A stretch of 64,000 nucleotides of DNA from CAVUAN01 sp963739435 (GTDB lineage Bacteria > Acidobacteriota > Thermoanaerobaculia > UBA5066 > Gp7-AA6). Location of the stretch: NCBI GenBank assembly GCA_963739435.1, contig CAVUAN010000016.1, positions 62,001 to 126,000 of the forward strand. The letters run 5' to 3'. Below the pieces are notes generated by a model. The model was not told the DNA's origin. It saw nothing but the letters and a program-made list of their open reading frames with translations, and searched no databases. Both the position numbers and the translations under genes were made by a program. This document shows positions 9,186 to 18,065 of the stretch, piece after piece; positions within the stretch are counted from its first letter, which is position 1, and every line of letters begins with the position of its first letter.

Positions 9186-9277
9186 TGTCCCCTCTCCCTC
9201 CGGGAGAGGGGTTAACAGGCACCACAGATCTCAATTGTTTGCCCCTCACCCCGGCCCTCTCCCGTGGGGAGAGGGAG
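9186..9277. repeat. Pair of GGGAGAGGG hairpin repeats, probable bidirectional terminator
   Basis: Two hairpins lie between convergent genes. CCCCTCTCCC-TCC-GGGAGAGGGG (ten pairs) is followed after about 30 nt by CCCCTCACCCCGG and CCCTCTCCC-GTG-GGGAGAGGG (nine pairs). They share the core of the repeats at 4.5 and 35.5 kb. Their position suggests a transcription barrier. Confidence 0.65.
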
Positions 9278-9282
9278 GAAGA

Positions 9283-11055
9283 TCACTTCCGCGCCTTCTC
9301 CTGCGCGATGAACCAGTCGACGTGCTTCTCGAGGATGTCGAGGGGCATGGCGCCGCTGCCCAGAATCATGTCGTGGTACCGGCGGATGTAGAACTTCGGC
9401 CCGAGGGCTTTCTGCGCCTTGTCGCGCAGGTCCCAGAGCTTGCGGCTGCCCATCTTGTAGGCGAGGGCCTGCGCCGGGATGTCGCAGGAGTAGCGCAGCG
9501 TCTCGGTCTCGATCTCTTCGTCCGACCGGTTCGTGTTGGCCCGCATAAACTCCATCGCCTTCGCCCGCGACCACCCGAGCGTGTTCATGCCGGTGTCGAC
9601 CACCAGGCGGGACGTGAGGAACATGTCGAAAAGGATCCGGCCGGCCAGCTCGTACGGGTCGTCGTACATACCGAGCTCACCCGCCAGGGCCGAGGAGTAC
9701 TCGCCCCAGCCCTCGATGAAGGCGGTGTACCCGATCCCGTCCCGCCGCCACCTCGGCAGGTCCTCGTTCTCCGCCTGCAGGTTCAACTGGAAGTGATGGC
9801 CCGGCACGAGCTCGTGGGAAATGAGAGAGCCCGCGCCGAGCAGCGTCCGCTTGTCGAGGCTGGTGCCGTTGAACTTGTAATAGCCCTTCGGGTCTTGGGC
9901 CGTCGGCACCTGGTAGTAGCCGAACGTCATCGAGCCCTCGAGCTCGGGCTCCAGGCGCTTGACCCCGTACGGCGCCCTCGGCATTTTCCCGAAGAGAGTC
10001 GGGACCTTGTCGGCGATCCGGCTCTGGGCGGCCATGAGGCGCTCGCCCACTTCGTCCGGCGTCTTCGCGAAGAAGCGGGGGTCTGTCTTCAAGAACTTCA
10101 GGAACTCGTCGCGGGAGCCCTTGAACTCGACTTTCTGGCGAATGAGATCGAGAAGCAGGTTCAGCTTGTCAATCTCGGCGAGACCGATCTTGTGGACTTC
10201 CTCGGGTGTGACGGGCAGTGTCGTCGAGCGGCGGACGAGGTGGGCGTAGTAGTCCTTCCCGCCAGGGTACTGCCCGATCCCCACTTCCTCGGGCGCGTGG
10301 GAACGGTAGTCGCCGTTGACGTAGTCGAGAAAGCTCTTCACGGCTGGCCGGACCTTGCCGACGACCGCCTCCGCGACCCGGCGGGCAAGATCCGCGCGGT
10401 CGTCTTCCGGCAACGACGCCACGCGCGCAGGCGCGACGCGAAAGGGGCTCTGCTCGGGCGGGCCGGCTGCGGCCGCGAAGAGGCCGGCGACCTGGGGAAT
10501 CTCGTCTTTCGGGAGCACGATGCCGCGGCCAGCCTGAGCCCGCAGCTTCTTCTCCATCGCGCCGAGCAGGCTCGCGTAGTCCCCCATCAGGCGCACGTAG
10601 CGGTCGACGTCTTCCGGAGCGCGGAAGCGGAAGGTCATGAACACCTGGAGCACGGCCCGCATCGGCGAGGCATAGGGCGTCACCGGAAAGGTGAGCCAGT
10701 AGTAGCCCGGCGCCTCGACCTGCTCCCGCGCCTCCTCGCGCAGGATCCAGAGCGAAAGCTGTTCCTCGTGCGTCAGCTCCGCTTCGTTGACCTTCTCGAG
10801 ACGCGTCAGGATGTCCCGGCCAAATGCGGCGTTCGACTCGACCTTGCCGAGCGATATGTCGGGAAGGCTCTCGATGGGGAGGCCCAGGCGCAGCCGAAGC
10901 GCCAGGTTGTCCTTCTGGATCCGCGCCCAGACGTCCTCGCCCGCCTTGTTCACGAGCGCCGCGCTCTTTGTGGGAGCCGGAGCCGGCCCGGCGGCCGAAG
11001 TGGAAGACGCCGCGCCGAGGACGAAGAGAGACACCGCCAAAAAGGACCGTTTCAT
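9283..11055 (-). CDS. Secreted DUF885 metallopeptidase-like protein
   Basis: This 590-residue protein has a cleavable signal peptide (residues 1-22, ending AAG) and a helical DUF885 domain. HELVPGHH (414-421) is the HExxxGHH metal-binding motif, and GWGEYSSALAGELG supplies the downstream Glu. Family members are predicted zinc-dependent peptidases, mostly periplasmic or secreted. A paralogue lies at 25-27 kb. The ribosome site GAGGAC sits in the tail of the flavin oxidase gene 7 nt upstream, so the two are probably co-transcribed. Confidence 0.88.
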   Translation of the reverse strand: MKRSFLAVSLFVLGAASSTSAAGPAPAPTKSAALVNKAGEDVWARIQKDNLALRLRLGLPIESLPDISLGKVESNAAFGRDILTRLEKVNEAELTHEEQLSLWILREEAREQVEAPGYYWLTFPVTPYASPMRAVLQVFMTFRFRAPEDVDRYVRLMGDYASLLGAMEKKLRAQAGRGIVLPKDEIPQVAGLFAAAAGPPEQSPFRVAPARVASLPEDDRADLARRVAEAVVGKVRPAVKSFLDYVNGDYRSHAPEEVGIGQYPGGKDYYAHLVRRSTTLPVTPEEVHKIGLAEIDKLNLLLDLIRQKVEFKGSRDEFLKFLKTDPRFFAKTPDEVGERLMAAQSRIADKVPTLFGKMPRAPYGVKRLEPELEGSMTFGYYQVPTAQDPKGYYKFNGTSLDKRTLLGAGSLISHELVPGHHFQLNLQAENEDLPRWRRDGIGYTAFIEGWGEYSSALAGELGMYDDPYELAGRILFDMFLTSRLVVDTGMNTLGWSRAKAMEFMRANTNRSDEEIETETLRYSCDIPAQALAYKMGSRKLWDLRDKAQKALGPKFYIRRYHDMILGSGAMPLDILEKHVDWFIAQEKARK

Positions 11056-11062
11056 GCTGTCC

Positions 11063-12328
11063 TCACATTCTCGTCAGCCGATTGAGACCGAAGAACGGGT
11101 CGACGGGACGCTGCCCGAGCACCGTCTTCGCCACCCGCTCTCCCATCGCCGGGCCGTGCTTGAAGCCGTGGCCGGAGCCGCCGCCCACGATCCAAAGGTT
11201 CGAAGCCTCCGGGTGCCTGTCCAGGATGAAGTGGTGGTCGGGACTGTTCTCGTACTGGCAGACCCGCGATTCCAGCAGCGGCGCGTCCGCGAGCGCCGGG
11301 AAGCGGAAGGCGATCCAATCCCGGGCGGCCTTCAGTGTCTCCGGCGTCACGACCCTCTCGGCCGTCGTCGGGTCGATCGGCTCGCCGCGGGCGTCGTCGG
11401 CGATCTTGAAGCCGCGCCGCTCGTTGCCCGGGATGCCGTAATAGAACCGCGGTATCTCCACCCACACCGGAAACCGGTCCTCGGAGAACCGTCCGTCGCC
11501 CTCGGGCGTGCCGAAGTAGAAGACCTCCTGGCGAGTCGGGGCGATGAAGTTCGAAGGGAGCTCGGGGAAAAGCTGCCCGAGCCAGGGCCCGCAGGCGAAG
11601 ACGTAGGCGTCGGCCGTGAGATCGCCTCCCTCCGAGAGACGCAAGCCGCGCATCTCCCCCGCCGCGAAGGGGCCCGGCCGCGCCGATACCTGGCGGTACG
11701 TCCCGCCCTCCGCGACGAAGCCCTCGCGCACCGCCTCGCAGGCCTGCCGCGCGAGGAGATAACCGGCCTCCTTCTCGAAGAAGGCCCACTTCACGCCCTC
11801 GAAATGGATCTGGGGCCAGCGCTGCGCGGCCTCCCCCGTCGTCAGCTCCTCGTACGCGAAGCCGAAGGACTTGAGGTGCGGGAGCGACTGCTTCACGTAG
11901 TCGCCCTCGTCCGAGACCATCCAGAGCGCTCCGGTCCGGGTGTAGAGGCTCCTCTTCCAGCGGACTTCGTTCTCGCGCCACAGCTCGAAGGACCGCCGCG
12001 CCATCTCGACGTAGACGCGGTCGGGCCCGTACACGCCGCGGATGACGCGGGTCTCGCCGCCTGAAGACGCGCGCGAGTTGCCCGGGCCCCATGCGTCGAC
12101 GAGCGTCACCCTGGCGCCCGAGCGCACCAGAGAGAGGGCCGCGTGCCCGCCGAAGGCACCCGCTCCAACCACGGCGACGTGCAGCCGCTTGCCCTTTCGG
12201 GCGGCAGGACCCGGCGTCTTCTCGGGCTTCACGGGCAGCGCTGCGGCCGCCGAGGCCGCCGGCGCGGCCGCCAGAGCCGCGAGCAGCTCTCGCCGCGACA
12301 GGGTCCCTTTCGAAGCGGGCTGGCTCAT
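11063..12328 (-). CDS. Tat-exported FAD-dependent oxidoreductase (monomeric sarcosine oxidase-like)
   Basis: This 421-residue DAO-fold flavoenzyme carries VAVVGAGAFGGHAAL (FAD site) near residue 52, SSGGETRVIRGVY, an N-methyl amino acid oxidase feature, and IVGGGSGHGFKHGPAMGE at the C-terminus. The sequence SRRELLAALAAAPAAS near the N-terminus looks like a twin-arginine signal, which fits export of a folded flavoprotein. Relatives oxidise sarcosine, N-methyltryptophan or similar secondary amines. The exact substrate is unknown. It is flanked by the DUF885 peptidase and carbonic anhydrase genes on the same strand. Confidence 0.87.
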   Translation of the reverse strand: MSQPASKGTLSRRELLAALAAAPAASAAAALPVKPEKTPGPAARKGKRLHVAVVGAGAFGGHAALSLVRSGARVTLVDAWGPGNSRASSGGETRVIRGVYGPDRVYVEMARRSFELWRENEVRWKRSLYTRTGALWMVSDEGDYVKQSLPHLKSFGFAYEELTTGEAAQRWPQIHFEGVKWAFFEKEAGYLLARQACEAVREGFVAEGGTYRQVSARPGPFAAGEMRGLRLSEGGDLTADAYVFACGPWLGQLFPELPSNFIAPTRQEVFYFGTPEGDGRFSEDRFPVWVEIPRFYYGIPGNERRGFKIADDARGEPIDPTTAERVVTPETLKAARDWIAFRFPALADAPLLESRVCQYENSPDHHFILDRHPEASNLWIVGGGSGHGFKHGPAMGERVAKTVLGQRPVDPFFGLNRLTRM

Positions 12329-12350
12329 CGTTTCGGCGCGTGCTCCGCCG

Positions 12351-13058
12351 CTACGAGAAGAAATCGACCGTTGCGGTCTTCAGGTCGTACACGGAGCCGA
12401 TGATCCAGAGTGCCTGCTCTCTCTCGAGCTCCGCAAGCACAGGGCTCTTCTCGCGGATCCGAGCAACGGTCATCTCCACGTTCTTCCGGCCCACGGCGTC
12501 GACGAAGCCGTCGTTCGAGGAGGTGCGCTCGCCGGCGTACGTCGTCGCGTTCACTGCCGGACGGATTTTCGAGAGAAGGCCGGTGAGATGTCCGAGCTGG
12601 ACGTTGTCGATCGAGCCCTTGATGGCACCGCACCCCGTGTGCCCCATGACGAGCACGAACTTGGCGCCGGCAACCTTGCAGGCAAACTCCATGCTCCCGA
12701 GGATGTCGTCGTTTTCGACGTTGCCCGCTACCCGCGCGTTGAAGACGTCGCCGATCCCGAGGTCGAGGATGACCTCGGCGGGAGCCCGCGAGTCGACGCA
12801 GCTCAAGATCATCGCCGCCGGGAATTGGCCGCCGGCAGAGGCCTTCTGCTCGCTCAGATAGTTCCGCGGCATCCTTCGTCCGCTGCGGAACCGTTCGTTG
12901 CCCCGCTTCATTGCCTCGAGAATCCAGTCGGGACTCATCTTGTCCCGCTGCGCCTTCGTGAGCGCGTCGCCCCGCGCATTCGACGGCTCGAGCGCCTCGC
13001 GGAGAATCCCTGCGCCGATGAGGGCTGACGCAAGTCCGAAGATGGAAGCACGAATCAC
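12351..13058 (-). CDS. Beta-class carbonic anhydrase with signal peptide
   Basis: This 235-residue protein has the beta-class zinc ligands CVDSR (Cys87 and the Asp89-Arg pair) and HTGCG (His140, Cys143). It interconverts CO2 and bicarbonate. A hydrophobic N-terminus (IFGLASALIGAGIL) suggests export to the periplasm or membrane anchoring. The GTG start follows GGGAGG. It heads a same-strand run with the flavin oxidase and DUF885 genes. Confidence 0.93.
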   Translation of the reverse strand: MIRASIFGLASALIGAGILREALEPSNARGDALTKAQRDKMSPDWILEAMKRGNERFRSGRRMPRNYLSEQKASAGGQFPAAMILSCVDSRAPAEVILDLGIGDVFNARVAGNVENDDILGSMEFACKVAGAKFVLVMGHTGCGAIKGSIDNVQLGHLTGLLSKIRPAVNATTYAGERTSSNDGFVDAVGRKNVEMTVARIREKSPVLAELEREQALWIIGSVYDLKTATVDFFS

Positions 13059-13127
13059 GGCTGCCTCCCTGGGTCCTAGGCTCCGCGAAAACTATCACCA
13101 CCGCAGGCGATCGAAGGGGCCGGCACA

Positions 13128-13133
13128 TATAAT
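13128..13133 (+). promoter_or_regulatory. Putative -10 box of the S10 peptidase gene
   Basis: A perfect TATAAT lies 30 nt before the start codon, between divergent genes. No clear -35 hexamer is visible. Confidence 0.35.
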
Positions 13134-13163
13134 CCCGCCACCCTATTCGCTGAGGAGATACGC

Positions 13164-14726
13164 ATGAGCCTTCGCCCCGCACTCGCCGCCCTTCTGCTCT
13201 CGGCCCTCGCCCTGCCCGCGCTGGCACAGCGCCCGGCCGGACCACCGCCGACAGCGGCTCCCGCCGCCGACGAGACGAAGCCCGCCGATAAGAAAGCCCC
13301 GGACGAGAAGCCCCCGAAGGAAGAGAAGCCGGTCGTCACGAAGCACACGGTCACGATGGCCGGCAAACCGGTCAGCTACACCGCGACCTCGGGTTACATG
13401 GCGATGAAGGACGAGGCCGGGAAGCTCAAGGCCAACATCTTTTTCGTCGCCTATACCAAGGACGGCGGCGGCAGCCGCCGGCCCGTGACCTTCACCTTCA
13501 ACGGCGGCCCGGGCTCCTCTTCAGTGTGGCTACATCTGGGCGCCATCGGCCCCAAGCGCGTCGTCATGGGCGACAACGGCGAACCGCTGCCGCCGCCCTA
13601 CCGTCTCATCGACAACGAGTACTCCTGGCTGGCGTTCACCGACCTCGTCTTCATCGATCCCGTCACGACCGGCTACAGCCGGCCGGCCCCGGGCGAGAAG
13701 CCCGAGCAATTCCACGGCGTGCAGGAGGACCTCGAGTCCGTCGGCGAGTTCATTCGCCTCTACACCACGAAGTACACGCGCTGGAGCTCGCCCAAGTTCC
13801 TGGCCGGCGAGAGCTACGGGACGACGCGCGCCGCGGGCCTCTCCGGGTATCTGCAGGACCGCTACGGCATGTACTTGAACGGTATCGTCCTCATCTCGAC
13901 CATCCTCAACTTCCAGACTGCCGACTTCAACGTCGGCAACGACCTCCCCTACGTCACGTTCCTGCCGAGCTACACGGCCACGGCCTGGTACCACAAGCGC
14001 CTGCCGGCCGACCTCCAGTCGGGCCCGCTGACGAAAGCCACGGCCGAGTCGGAAAAGTTCGCCATCACCGAGTACAACCTCGCTTTGATGAAGGGCTCCG
14101 ACCTGCCCGCCGCCGAGCGGCAGGCCGTGATCAAGAAGCTCGCTCGCTTGACGGGTCTCTCCGAGAAGTTCATCGACGCCAACGATCTGCGGGTTCCGCT
14201 GCCCCGCTTCACCAAGGAGCTCCTGCGCGACGAGCGCCGGACGATCGGCCGCCTCGACGGCCGGTTCCAGGGCATCGACCGGGACGCCGCCGGCGAGCGC
14301 ACGGATTTCGACCCGAGCTACGCCGCCATCTACGGCACGTACACGGCCATGCTCAACGACTACGTGCGCACCGAGCTCAAGTACGAGAACGACCTGCCCT
14401 ACGAGATCCTGACCGGCCGCGTCCGGCCCTGGAATTACGGCATCGCTCAGAATCGTTACGTCAATGTGGCCGACACGCTCCGCGGGGCAATCTCGCAGAA
14501 CCGCGACCTCAAGGTCTTCGTGGCCGCGGGCTACTACGACTTCGCGACGCCGTACTTCGCGGCCGAGTACACGTTCAACCACCTCGGCCTCGATCCGTCG
14601 CTGCAGAAGAACATCAAGCTCGAGCACTACGAGTCGGGCCACATGGTCTACATCCACAAGCCCTCGCTCGAGAAGATGACGAAGGACGTCGCCGCCTTCT
14701 ACGCGAGCGCCGCCCCGGAGAAATAG
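13164..14726 (+). CDS. Secreted S10-family serine carboxypeptidase-like protein
   Basis: This 520-residue protein has a signal peptide ending ALAQ (about residue 22) and a Pro/Lys-rich linker (about 23-57). The catalytic domain has TFNGGPGSSS as the oxyanion loop, GESYGTTR with nucleophile Ser217, and ESGHM with the His near the C-terminus. S10 enzymes release C-terminal amino acids from peptides, and the export signal fits nutrient scavenging. GAGGAG is the ribosome site. The two following genes start 2 and 11 nt after the preceding stops, so an operon running into msrPQ is likely. Confidence 0.9.
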   Translation: MSLRPALAALLLSALALPALAQRPAGPPPTAAPAADETKPADKKAPDEKPPKEEKPVVTKHTVTMAGKPVSYTATSGYMAMKDEAGKLKANIFFVAYTKDGGGSRRPVTFTFNGGPGSSSVWLHLGAIGPKRVVMGDNGEPLPPPYRLIDNEYSWLAFTDLVFIDPVTTGYSRPAPGEKPEQFHGVQEDLESVGEFIRLYTTKYTRWSSPKFLAGESYGTTRAAGLSGYLQDRYGMYLNGIVLISTILNFQTADFNVGNDLPYVTFLPSYTATAWYHKRLPADLQSGPLTKATAESEKFAITEYNLALMKGSDLPAAERQAVIKKLARLTGLSEKFIDANDLRVPLPRFTKELLRDERRTIGRLDGRFQGIDRDAAGERTDFDPSYAAIYGTYTAMLNDYVRTELKYENDLPYEILTGRVRPWNYGIAQNRYVNVADTLRGAISQNRDLKVFVAAGYYDFATPYFAAEYTFNHLGLDPSLQKNIKLEHYESGHMVYIHKPSLEKMTKDVAAFYASAAPEK

Positions 14727-14728
14727 CC

Positions 14729-15517
14729 ATGCCGAGATGGGTCCACGCCCTTCCGCCCCTGGCTCTCCTGGTGCTCCTCGCGGCAGTCTTCGCGGGCGTC
14801 GCCCTCATCGGGCTCCGGTTCGCCCGCCGCTGGATCGTCCCGCGCTTCCAGATCAGCTCGGAGGACAACAAGTTCACGGGAGCCGTTCACCACGGAATCC
14901 TGGTTGTGTACGGCCTCGCGGTCGCGCTGATCGCCGTTGCGGTCTGGGAGCACTACTCGACCGTGTCGAAGCTCGTCTCGGGAGAGGCAACGGCCCTGGC
15001 CATGATCTACAGGGACACGGCTGGCTATGCCGAGCCCCTGCGCACGGAGCTCCGGAACGACCTCAGGAAATACACGGAGCAAGTCATCCAGGAGGCCTGG
15101 CCGCAGCAGCGCCGCGGAGAGATCCCGAGAGGCGGCGTGGCGCTCATGGACGATTTTCAGACGCGGCTGCTCGCGTTTGCTCCCTCGAACGAACGGGAGA
15201 GCGTCATTCACGCCGAGACGCTGCATGCCTACAACAACCTGATCGAGGCGCGCCGGTTGCGCCTCGATGCGGTCGACGAGGGGTTGTCCGGCGAGATGTG
15301 GGCCGTGGTCCTGTTCGGCGCGCTGATCGCCCTCTGCTCCTCGTTCTTCTTCCACGTGGAGGACAGGAGACTCCACTTCACGATGGTCGGCCTGCTGGCC
15401 CTCCTGATGGGGCTCCTGGTCTTCCAGATCATCATCTACGACCGTCCATTCCAGGGAAGCCTCGGCGTGACGCCCGAGGCATACCAGCTCATCTACGATC
15501 AGCTCATGAAACCCTAG
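14729..15517 (+). CDS. DUF4239 membrane protein
   Basis: This 262-residue protein has four predicted membrane segments: near residues 8-30, 50-72, about 190-210 and 215-235. The central soluble part (AMIYRDTAG, LRNDLRKYTEQVIQEAWP) is typical of DUF4239, a bestrophin-like family of unproven function. It starts 2 nt after the peptidase stop. Confidence 0.8.
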   Translation: MPRWVHALPPLALLVLLAAVFAGVALIGLRFARRWIVPRFQISSEDNKFTGAVHHGILVVYGLAVALIAVAVWEHYSTVSKLVSGEATALAMIYRDTAGYAEPLRTELRNDLRKYTEQVIQEAWPQQRRGEIPRGGVALMDDFQTRLLAFAPSNERESVIHAETLHAYNNLIEARRLRLDAVDEGLSGEMWAVVLFGALIALCSSFFFHVEDRRLHFTMVGLLALLMGLLVFQIIIYDRPFQGSLGVTPEAYQLIYDQLMKP

Positions 15518-15528
15518 GAGGACAGGCC

Positions 15529-16494
15529 ATGTTCGTCCGCTCGAGAAAAGACTGGGAGCTGCCGCAATCGGCCGTGACCGCGGAACGGGATTACCGTCTC
15601 CGCGACCGGCGCGCCTTCCTGAAATCGCTCGGCGTCGCCGGCGTGGCCTTTGCGGCGCGCGACCTCTTCGCCGCCACCGCCGGCTTCCCGTCGAAGGAGA
15701 ACCCGGCCTATCCGGCATCCGCGCTCAAGGTGACGCCCTATGACTTCGTGACGAGCTACAACAACTTCTACGAGTTCGGCATGGACAAGGGCGAGCCCAA
15801 GGACTACGCGAACAGGGGCTTTAAGCCCGAGCCCTGGACTCTCGAGATCGGCGGGCTCGCCGGCGCCCCCGGCAAGTACGACGTCAACGACCTGATCAAG
15901 AAGATGGGCGGGTTGGAGCAGCGCGTGTACCGCCATCGCTGTGTCGAAGCCTGGTCCATGGTCGTGCCCTGGGACGGCTTTCCGCTGTCGAAGCTCGTCG
16001 CCCTCGCTGAACCAAAGCCCGAGGCGAAGTTCGTCACGTTCACGACTTTTGTCGACCCCAAGGTCGCCATCGGCCAGCGTCAGGGCGTTCTCGCTTTCCC
16101 CTACTTCGAGGGCCTGCGGCTGGACGAGGCGAACAACGAGCTTGCGTTCCTCGCCACCGGCATCTTCGGCAAGCCGCTGCCAAACCAGAACGGCGCGCCG
16201 ATCCGCCTCGTGACGCCGTGGAAGTATGGCTTCAAGGGCGCCAAGTCGATCGTGAAGATCGAGTTCGTGGCGAAGCAGCCGAAGAACACGTGGCAAGTGA
16301 TGGCCTCGAACGAATACGGCTTCTACGCGAACGTGAACCCGCGCGTGGATCACCCGCGGTGGTCGCAGGCCAGCGAGCGCATCATCGGGGGCGGCGTCTT
16401 CGGCGGCGGCCGCCAGGCCACCCTGCCCTTCAATGGATACGAGAAGCAGGTGGCGGCGTTGTACGCGGGGCTCGACCTGGCCAAGAACTATTGA
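15529..16494 (+). CDS. msrP: Protein-methionine-sulfoxide reductase, molybdopterin subunit MsrP
   Basis: This 321-residue periplasmic molybdoenzyme repairs oxidised methionine residues in envelope proteins. A twin-arginine signal (DRRAFLKSLGVAGVAFAARD, RR at 27-28) precedes a sulfite-oxidase-fold domain. RHRCVEAWSMVVPW carries the molybdenum-ligating Cys138, and VTPWKYGFKGAKSIVKI is typical of YedY/MsrP. The ribosome site AGGAGG overlaps the preceding stop. The msrQ gene overlaps its stop codon, so the MsrPQ pair is complete. Confidence 0.95.
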   Translation: MFVRSRKDWELPQSAVTAERDYRLRDRRAFLKSLGVAGVAFAARDLFAATAGFPSKENPAYPASALKVTPYDFVTSYNNFYEFGMDKGEPKDYANRGFKPEPWTLEIGGLAGAPGKYDVNDLIKKMGGLEQRVYRHRCVEAWSMVVPWDGFPLSKLVALAEPKPEAKFVTFTTFVDPKVAIGQRQGVLAFPYFEGLRLDEANNELAFLATGIFGKPLPNQNGAPIRLVTPWKYGFKGAKSIVKIEFVAKQPKNTWQVMASNEYGFYANVNPRVDHPRWSQASERIIGGGVFGGGRQATLPFNGYEKQVAALYAGLDLAKNY

Positions 16495-17111
16495 TCGCAA
16501 AGCTCCTTCGCTCGAAGACCCTCGTCGTCTCGCTGATCGTGCTGCCCGGCCTGTGGCCCGCCGTGCCGATCCTGCTCCACAACATGACCGTGCTCGCCGA
16601 CCCTCTGAAGTACGTGCTGCACCACCTCGGCTTCGTCGCGTGCCTGCTCCTCGCGACCGTCCTCACGTTCACGCCCCTGCGCGTGCTGTTTCCGCAATCC
16701 GAGATCGTCCGCTCTCTCAACCGCCACCGGACGCTCGTCGGCGTGAGCGCCTTTGTCTATGCCGCGCTGCATTTCACGACGCATCTCGTCTACGAAGGCG
16801 GCGTCGCCATCCTGAAGAGCGACGTGACGAAGCCGTTTCTCATCAGCGGACTGACGGCTCTCTCCATCCTGCTCGTCCTCGCCGCCACCAGTCCGCACGC
16901 CGCCGTGCGCGCCCTGGGCGGCCGGCTCTGGAAGCGAATCCACCGGTTCGCCTACGGCGCCGCCGCGCTCGTGGCCTACCACCAGTCGGCCGCGCGCAAG
17001 GTCTTTTCGATCGAGGCCGTATGGGTCTTCACGCCGCTCGTGATCCTCGAGATCTTGCGCATCGTCCGGCAGCGGATGCCGGCCAAGCCGTCAGCTCCAA
17101 TCGCGGGCTGA
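16491..17111 (+). CDS. msrQ: Membrane haem b subunit MsrQ
   Basis: This 206-residue integral membrane protein of the ferric-reductase-like domain has about six membrane segments. HHLGFVACLLL, HRTLVGVSAFVYAALHF and WKRIHRFAYGAAALVAYH hold the haem-ligating histidines. It passes electrons from the quinone pool or flavin to MsrP. The TTG start overlaps the msrP stop (TTGA), which is the usual tight coupling of this pair. Confidence 0.93.
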   Translation: MIAKLLRSKTLVVSLIVLPGLWPAVPILLHNMTVLADPLKYVLHHLGFVACLLLATVLTFTPLRVLFPQSEIVRSLNRHRTLVGVSAFVYAALHFTTHLVYEGGVAILKSDVTKPFLISGLTALSILLVLAATSPHAAVRALGGRLWKRIHRFAYGAAALVAYHQSAARKVFSIEAVWVFTPLVILEILRIVRQRMPAKPSAPIAG

Positions 17112-17126
17112 GGATCGGTCTCCGCG

Positions 17127-17552
17127 TCAGTTCACGGGCTCGAATTCGTCCGTGACGTCTCCCGGAGACGCCGACGAGTGGTGATGAAGGAGCCGCCACT
17201 CGCCGTTGGCGCGCTCGAACAGATTGGTCGCGTGCATCCGCGCGGCATCCTCCGGCTCCTCGCCCCCCAGGGGCGTGATCACCTCGAGGCAGGTGACCCA
17301 GGCCAACTCGCCAGCCACGCCGATACGGACGTCTTCGCACGAGACGGTCCAGGGGCGCGAGTTTCGAAAAATGTTCTCCCACGAGCGCCGGATTTCCTCC
17401 CAGCCATCGAGCCGGTGCCATCCCGGGTGCACGCAGCTGGCGGACTCTTCGCTCATCCAGACTCTGTCCATCCCGGCCAGGTCCCGCGCCTCGAGTGCCC
17501 GGTAAAAGGCGAGGTTTGCCGCGGCGACGGCGGTTTCGTCAGGGGTGGCCAC
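17127..17552 (-). CDS. SnoaL-like (DUF4440-type) protein
   Basis: This 141-residue protein has an NTF2-like fold. FYRALEARDLAGMDRVW, HPGWHRLDGWEEIRRSW and WRLLHHHSSAS are the hallmark blocks of a common SnoaL-like subfamily often found with stress genes. It starts at GTG with TAGAAT about 10 nt upstream. No enzymatic role is established. It is convergent with msrQ. Confidence 0.82.
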   Translation of the reverse strand: MATPDETAVAAANLAFYRALEARDLAGMDRVWMSEESASCVHPGWHRLDGWEEIRRSWENIFRNSRPWTVSCEDVRIGVAGELAWVTCLEVITPLGGEEPEDAARMHATNLFERANGEWRLLHHHSSASPGDVTDEFEPVN

Positions 17553-17623
17553 GAAGAAAGAGATTCTACAGGTCCGTAATCCTTTCCTTCCGGGCCTCGT
17601 TCTTCCATGCGGGGGGACTCACC

Positions 17624-18028
17624 ATGGCGCTGGACTCGGTATCGGCGCACCTTCACTGGCCCCTTCTGGTCCTGGCGGGCCTGACGATGCTCGCGATTCG
17701 ACCCCTGCCCTCTCGCCTGCTCGGCTACGCCAGCCCGGCCGAGGAGCTGATCCGGCGGTTCCTGAATCAGAAGAGCCGCTTCGAGTCCGGCCCGCGGCGC
17801 CAGCCGCTGCCCTCGCCAAACCCCCTCGAGGATCTCCACGCGGCCTTCAAGGCCCTCGACTGGCCCGACCAGGCGGCCGCCTACCACTGGGCTGTCAACG
17901 AGGCCATGCGGCACGACATCGAAGCGCTGGCCGACATCGGCCAGCCCGACCTCTACAAACAACACCGGGACAACGCCGCCATCTACTGGCGCCGCGTCGA
18001 AGAAGAAGCCCGCCGGTTGACAGACTAG
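17624..18028 (+). CDS. Hypothetical protein with one membrane segment
   Basis: This 134-residue protein of unrecognised family has one N-terminal hydrophobic segment (LLVLAGLTMLAIRPLP). It is followed by a charged helical region (EELIRRFLNQKSRF, FKALDWPDQAAAYHWAVNE) and a Glu/Arg tail. It begins at an ATG preceded by GGGGGGA. Coding character is supported by codon bias. It is convergent with the dehydratase gene. Confidence 0.55.
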   Translation: MALDSVSAHLHWPLLVLAGLTMLAIRPLPSRLLGYASPAEELIRRFLNQKSRFESGPRRQPLPSPNPLEDLHAAFKALDWPDQAAAYHWAVNEAMRHDIEALADIGQPDLYKQHRDNAAIYWRRVEEEARRLTD

Positions 18029-18065
18029 GACGGGAGCCCAACCCCGGGGCCCCGGTTTAGAAAAT